The notes under the pieces are model-generated. The model was not told the origin of the DNA. It searched no databases and was given only the letters and a program-made list of their open reading frames with translations. Source: Macropodus opercularis (Eukaryota > Chordata > Actinopteri > Anabantiformes > Osphronemidae). Taken from it: a stretch of DNA of 64,000 bases. Numbering within the stretch: position 1 is the first letter of the stretch; the number at the start of each line of letters is the position of its first letter. Below, in pieces: positions 61,076-64,000 of this stretch. The stretch is taken from the NCBI GenBank assembly GCA_030770545.1, contig CM061100.1, positions 13,694,501 to 13,758,500 on the forward strand, written 5' to 3'. A program made the position numbers and the translations under genes.

Positions 61076-62574
61076 GTAAGTATTAACCTTCCTCCACATT
61101 ATTAGTGATGTTGTGATATTAAAGTGTCGGCTGGTGACGGCGGGTAGTTAGTGATGATGCTGTTCGCGGATCCCATCATCTGTTTCCTCTGCGGTGCGAA
61201 GTTGCTGGATCGACTGCGCCGCGGACTCCGGCGTCTCTGACGCGGGTTTAATGTCTGATGAAGAGCGGTGACGCTTTCTCAGCTGGACCGGGTGTTTAGT
61301 CATGACCGGACGGAGGACACGTGTGTTTTTAAGGGTGTAGCGGGTCAAGGTCGAGCTGAGCTGAAGTTTGTATCACATTGAATTGTTTCATTTTTAAAGA
61401 CGCTTTTGCGCCTTTTATTTTGACATAGAAATGAGCAGGAACATCCAAAAGCCCGACTTTCTACCGCTTAGTCCTGATGGAGACCCAGCTGTCAGAGCCC
61501 TGGTTCACCCGGACCACAAACAGCTACGGCCCTAAGCCTTCAGCCACGAGGACACACAACGTGAACCAGACATTTAGAAAAGCATCTTCACTGGCTGAGA
61601 CTTTGTTTGTGTGAGGGAGGGTTCTGATGTGTTTGTACCTGGTAGAGCTGGACTTTGTAAGAATGTGTAATATTGCATCGTTGCATGAGCTGTTGGGTCT
61701 GTCCTCCACAGTGACTCACTGTTTGCGTCCCTCTGCCTCTGCACAGCGAGGGATGAGTCCAGAAGACACGGTTCATCCAGAGCAGAACCGCTTTCAGCCG
61801 CTGCGCCATGTGCTGGACAGGGCTCAGCGTTGCTCTGGTCTGACACCTGTCACACCTGGCGTCAGGTTTTTCCCACGATGCATCGTGTTCTTCACACCCA
61901 GAACATGACGCAAAACTGAAGCGCATCTACTAAATCCCGCCGTGGACCTTTAGCTTCTTCTCCCAAGTTTCCTTTCTGTGTTCTGCCACAGTGCTTCTGT
62001 CAAATAAAGGCAAAACAGCCCAATAAGCAATTCTGCCGATGCCACGTAAAGTTGTGACGTTTCGCAGCGTCCTCGCCCGCATGTGTCTGCCTCTGAGTGG
62101 TAAGCGAATATTGACACCTGCAGACCATCCGGACGGACACACAACACACCGAGGCCTGAAGACTGTGTGTACAAGGGAGACATGGGTTTAATCTCAAAAA
62201 CACTTGAGGTACCAAAAGTCACAGAATTGTGTATGTACACGGCTGCATTCATTCAGCGCCTCTGTGACTATACTGGATTATGATGCTGGATTATTATGAT
62301 GATTTTTGCAGTGCGTAGATCAATTCGCATTTTCATTATTTTATTTGCTTCTGTCTCACTTTTGCATTTAGCAACTGTAAATAAGTAAATATGTGTTTTG
62401 TATTAATCAAGGAAACTGAAACAAGGCATAATTGTCTCACCAGAGATGGATACAGTGTCTTCTGTTGTGATCGTGTGTTCATACAGCGCACACACATCAC
62501 TGACGGTTTACACCTGAATTACCTGAATAATGTCTTCAACCTCTTCTTCTCACTGCCACGTTTTTCCCCTGCAG
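61076..62574 (+). other. jund: Putative 5'UTR intron of jund
   Basis: GC-balanced, CpG-containing sequence bounded by strong splice signals. It includes a 34-codon open frame at 61431-61535 with no recognised family and several chance minus-strand frames. No separate gene is supported. Confidence 0.45.
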
Positions 62575-62625
62575 GGACAGTCCTTGTTTCTTCCGCTCTT
62601 CAGTCTGCCTTCATCCTTGAGCTGC

Positions 62626-62633
62626 TGACGTCA
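62626..62633 (+). promoter_or_regulatory. jund: Palindromic CRE (TGACGTCA)
   Basis: A perfect cAMP-response element 88 bp before the jund start codon. Jun/ATF and CREB proteins bind this site. It falls in the exon that follows the putative 5'UTR intron, or in a proximal promoter if an intronless transcript starts near here. Confidence 0.6.
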
Positions 62634-62720
62634 GTGGAACGTTTCAATCTCCTCTGATATTCGGGTTAATCTGATTATGAAGATTTCTCCTGAGGCACGT
62701 CTTCATCAGTAACAACCAAG

Positions 62721-63740
62721 ATGGAGACTCCTTTCTACCACGATGACACCCCCGCCATCCCCGGCTACAGCCCGATCTCCGAATATGACCGTTACCCAGG
62801 AAACAAGATGCTGTTGAGTAAGAAGGCCATGTCACTGGCGAGCAGTCACCACTTTCCTAGCGGTGGTGGCGTAGCCGGAGGTAGGGGTGGGAACAACCTG
62901 GGGCTTACTGGCAACAGCTCCCTGATGTCGTCAGCGGTGTCCTCAGCAGACATGAACCTGCTGAAGCTGGGTTCCTCTGACCTGGAGCACTTGATCATCC
63001 AGTCTAACCAAGGATTGGTTACCACGAGTCCCGTGTCCAACTCCAGCAACCCCTTTATCTACCGGAGCCAGGCGACCAACGAGCAAGAGGGATTTGCTGA
63101 CGGTTTTGTAAAAGCTCTGGCAGATCTTCACAAGCAGAATCAACTGGTGGGAGCTGGACCTATGTCTCCAAACTCATCCTCCTCTGTCTCGCTACAGGCC
63201 TCCTACCAGAGGAACCTGATGGCAGGTGCAGACATGCCTGTATACACCAACCTGAGCAGCTACAACCCAGGCCAGATGCCCTATTCAGGTGGACAAATAG
63301 CCTACGGTGGCAGCTCAGGACACGGCAACAGTGGAGCTCCTCAAGCACACCCGCGAGGCCTGGACGCTCCTCAGACTGTCCCTGAGGTGCCTCAGCCCCC
63401 GGGCGATCCAATGTCTCCGCCGTCCCTCTCCCCAATTGACCTGGAGACACAAGAGCGAATCAAAGCGGAACGCAAGAAGCTTCGCAATCGCATTGCTGCG
63501 TCCAAGTGTCGCAAGCGGAAGCTGGAACGGATCTCACGGCTGGAGGAGAAGGTAAAGGTCCTGAAGAGCCAGAACTCGGACTTGGCCTCCACTGCAACCA
63601 TGTTGAGGGAGCAGGTCGCTCAGCTCAAACAGAAAGTCATGAGTCACGTCACCAATGGCTGCCAGATTGCCGTCGGGTCGACTCCCACTTCCAAGTCTGG
63701 AGGAGGAGGACCCACTGGCAGCAAGGACTCGAGCTGCTGA
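62721..63740 (+). CDS. jund: JunD-like AP-1 transcription factor
   Basis: Single coding exon, 339 residues, beginning METPFY as in JunD, with a good Kozak context (AAGATGG). The transactivation region has LLKLGSSDLEHLIIQSN and LVTTSP, and GFADGFVKALADLHKQNQL, whose DLHKQNQL favours JunD over Jun or JunB. VYTNLSSY and PQTVPEVP follow, then SPPSLSPIDLETQERIK. The bZIP spans about 247-306: basic region RNRIAASKCRKRK and a heptad zipper through QLKQKV. Jun proteins bind TGA(C/G)TCA as dimers with Fos or Jun partners in the nucleus. The C-terminal tail is unusual: after NGCQIAVG comes a Ser/Gly-rich end (SGGGGPTGSKDSSC) in place of the usual Gln/Pro-rich JunD end. The Lys-Asp/Glu-Glu site that normally precedes PQTVP is LDAPQTVP here. 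Intronless coding is normal for Jun genes. Confidence 0.9.
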   Translation: METPFYHDDTPAIPGYSPISEYDRYPGNKMLLSKKAMSLASSHHFPSGGGVAGGRGGNNLGLTGNSSLMSSAVSSADMNLLKLGSSDLEHLIIQSNQGLVTTSPVSNSSNPFIYRSQATNEQEGFADGFVKALADLHKQNQLVGAGPMSPNSSSSVSLQASYQRNLMAGADMPVYTNLSSYNPGQMPYSGGQIAYGGSSGHGNSGAPQAHPRGLDAPQTVPEVPQPPGDPMSPPSLSPIDLETQERIKAERKKLRNRIAASKCRKRKLERISRLEEKVKVLKSQNSDLASTATMLREQVAQLKQKVMSHVTNGCQIAVGSTPTSKSGGGGPTGSKDSSC

Positions 63741-64000
63741 GGGGGCTGAACACCAGGAGAGTGAGGGGCCAATAACAAGCAGAAAAGCCTTTTACTATTT
63801 TATCCTTTGGGCAAACCTCTGCCCGTGCTCCGAGCGAGAGCGAGCGGAAGACGAGCGGTGCAGCGTTGACGAGGTGATGCCTCAGTGCAACAGATGGATG
63901 TCTAACAGGACTGATGTCGACCAGCAGTCCCCAGAAACACTGTTTCATTGAGGCTGAAGTGGCAGAGCTTAGCACAGAGACGTGACGGGACCGATCCCTG
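63741..64000 (+). other. jund: jund 3'UTR, running off the window
   Basis: Sequence after the jund stop without a polyadenylation hexamer before the window ends, so the transcript continues beyond it. Short open frames here overlap the coding end in other frames and are not genes. Confidence 0.7.

Noticed and set aside
61431..61535. 34-codon open frame in the putative jund 5'UTR intron
   Set aside because: No recognised family, no conservation data, and a frame of this size is expected by chance in GC-balanced DNA.
1..64000. CRISPR arrays, operons, prophage or defence islands
   Set aside because: The window is spliced vertebrate DNA; the tandem arrays lack spacers and are minisatellites.

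Overview
The window looks like teleost fish nuclear DNA. Genes are split by many short GT-AG introns, intergenic DNA is A+T-rich, and there are fish-type dispersed repeats (a tRNA-derived SINE, a Tc1-like transposon relic, a solo LTR, LINE scraps) and microsatellites. The species cannot be named from this alone. Exon models were built by hand from reading frame, splice sites and remembered family proteins; no alignment was run.

Layout. 1-21.6 kb holds no convincing gene. It contains a 1.46-kb array of a 10-bp repeat, a solo LTR with a 5-bp target duplication, a 32-bp minisatellite that seems to have grown inside a SINE, and transposon relics. 21.6-24.1 kb is ier5l, a single-exon immediate-early gene with TATA, GC and CCAAT boxes. 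28.8-40.3 kb (minus strand) is ptpa, the PP2A activator (10 coding exons). 40.75-49.1 kb (plus strand) is crat, carnitine O-acetyltransferase (14 coding exons), head-to-head with ptpa across 446 bp. 51.2-58.6 kb is a gp130-family receptor, best matched to oncostatin M receptor (17 coding exons). 62.7-63.7 kb is a jund-like AP-1 gene, apparently with an upstream 5'UTR exon and a 1.5-kb intron.

Biology. IER5L, PTPA and CRAT are neighbours on human 9q34.11, so the first three genes are an old vertebrate block. OSMR (5p13) and JUND (19p13) are elsewhere in human, so their place here reflects rearrangement. The genes do not form an operon-like pathway, although an IL-6-family receptor beside an AP-1 gene, and ier5l as an immediate-early gene, all belong to signal-responsive transcription.

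I found no wholly new system. The items most worth a second look are the SINE-derived minisatellite, two phase-preserving alternative-splicing options in ptpa, a GC-AG intron and an overlapping uORF in the receptor gene, a 21-bp perfect inverted repeat behind crat, paired CTCF-like motifs before ier5l, and the 5'UTR intron of jund.
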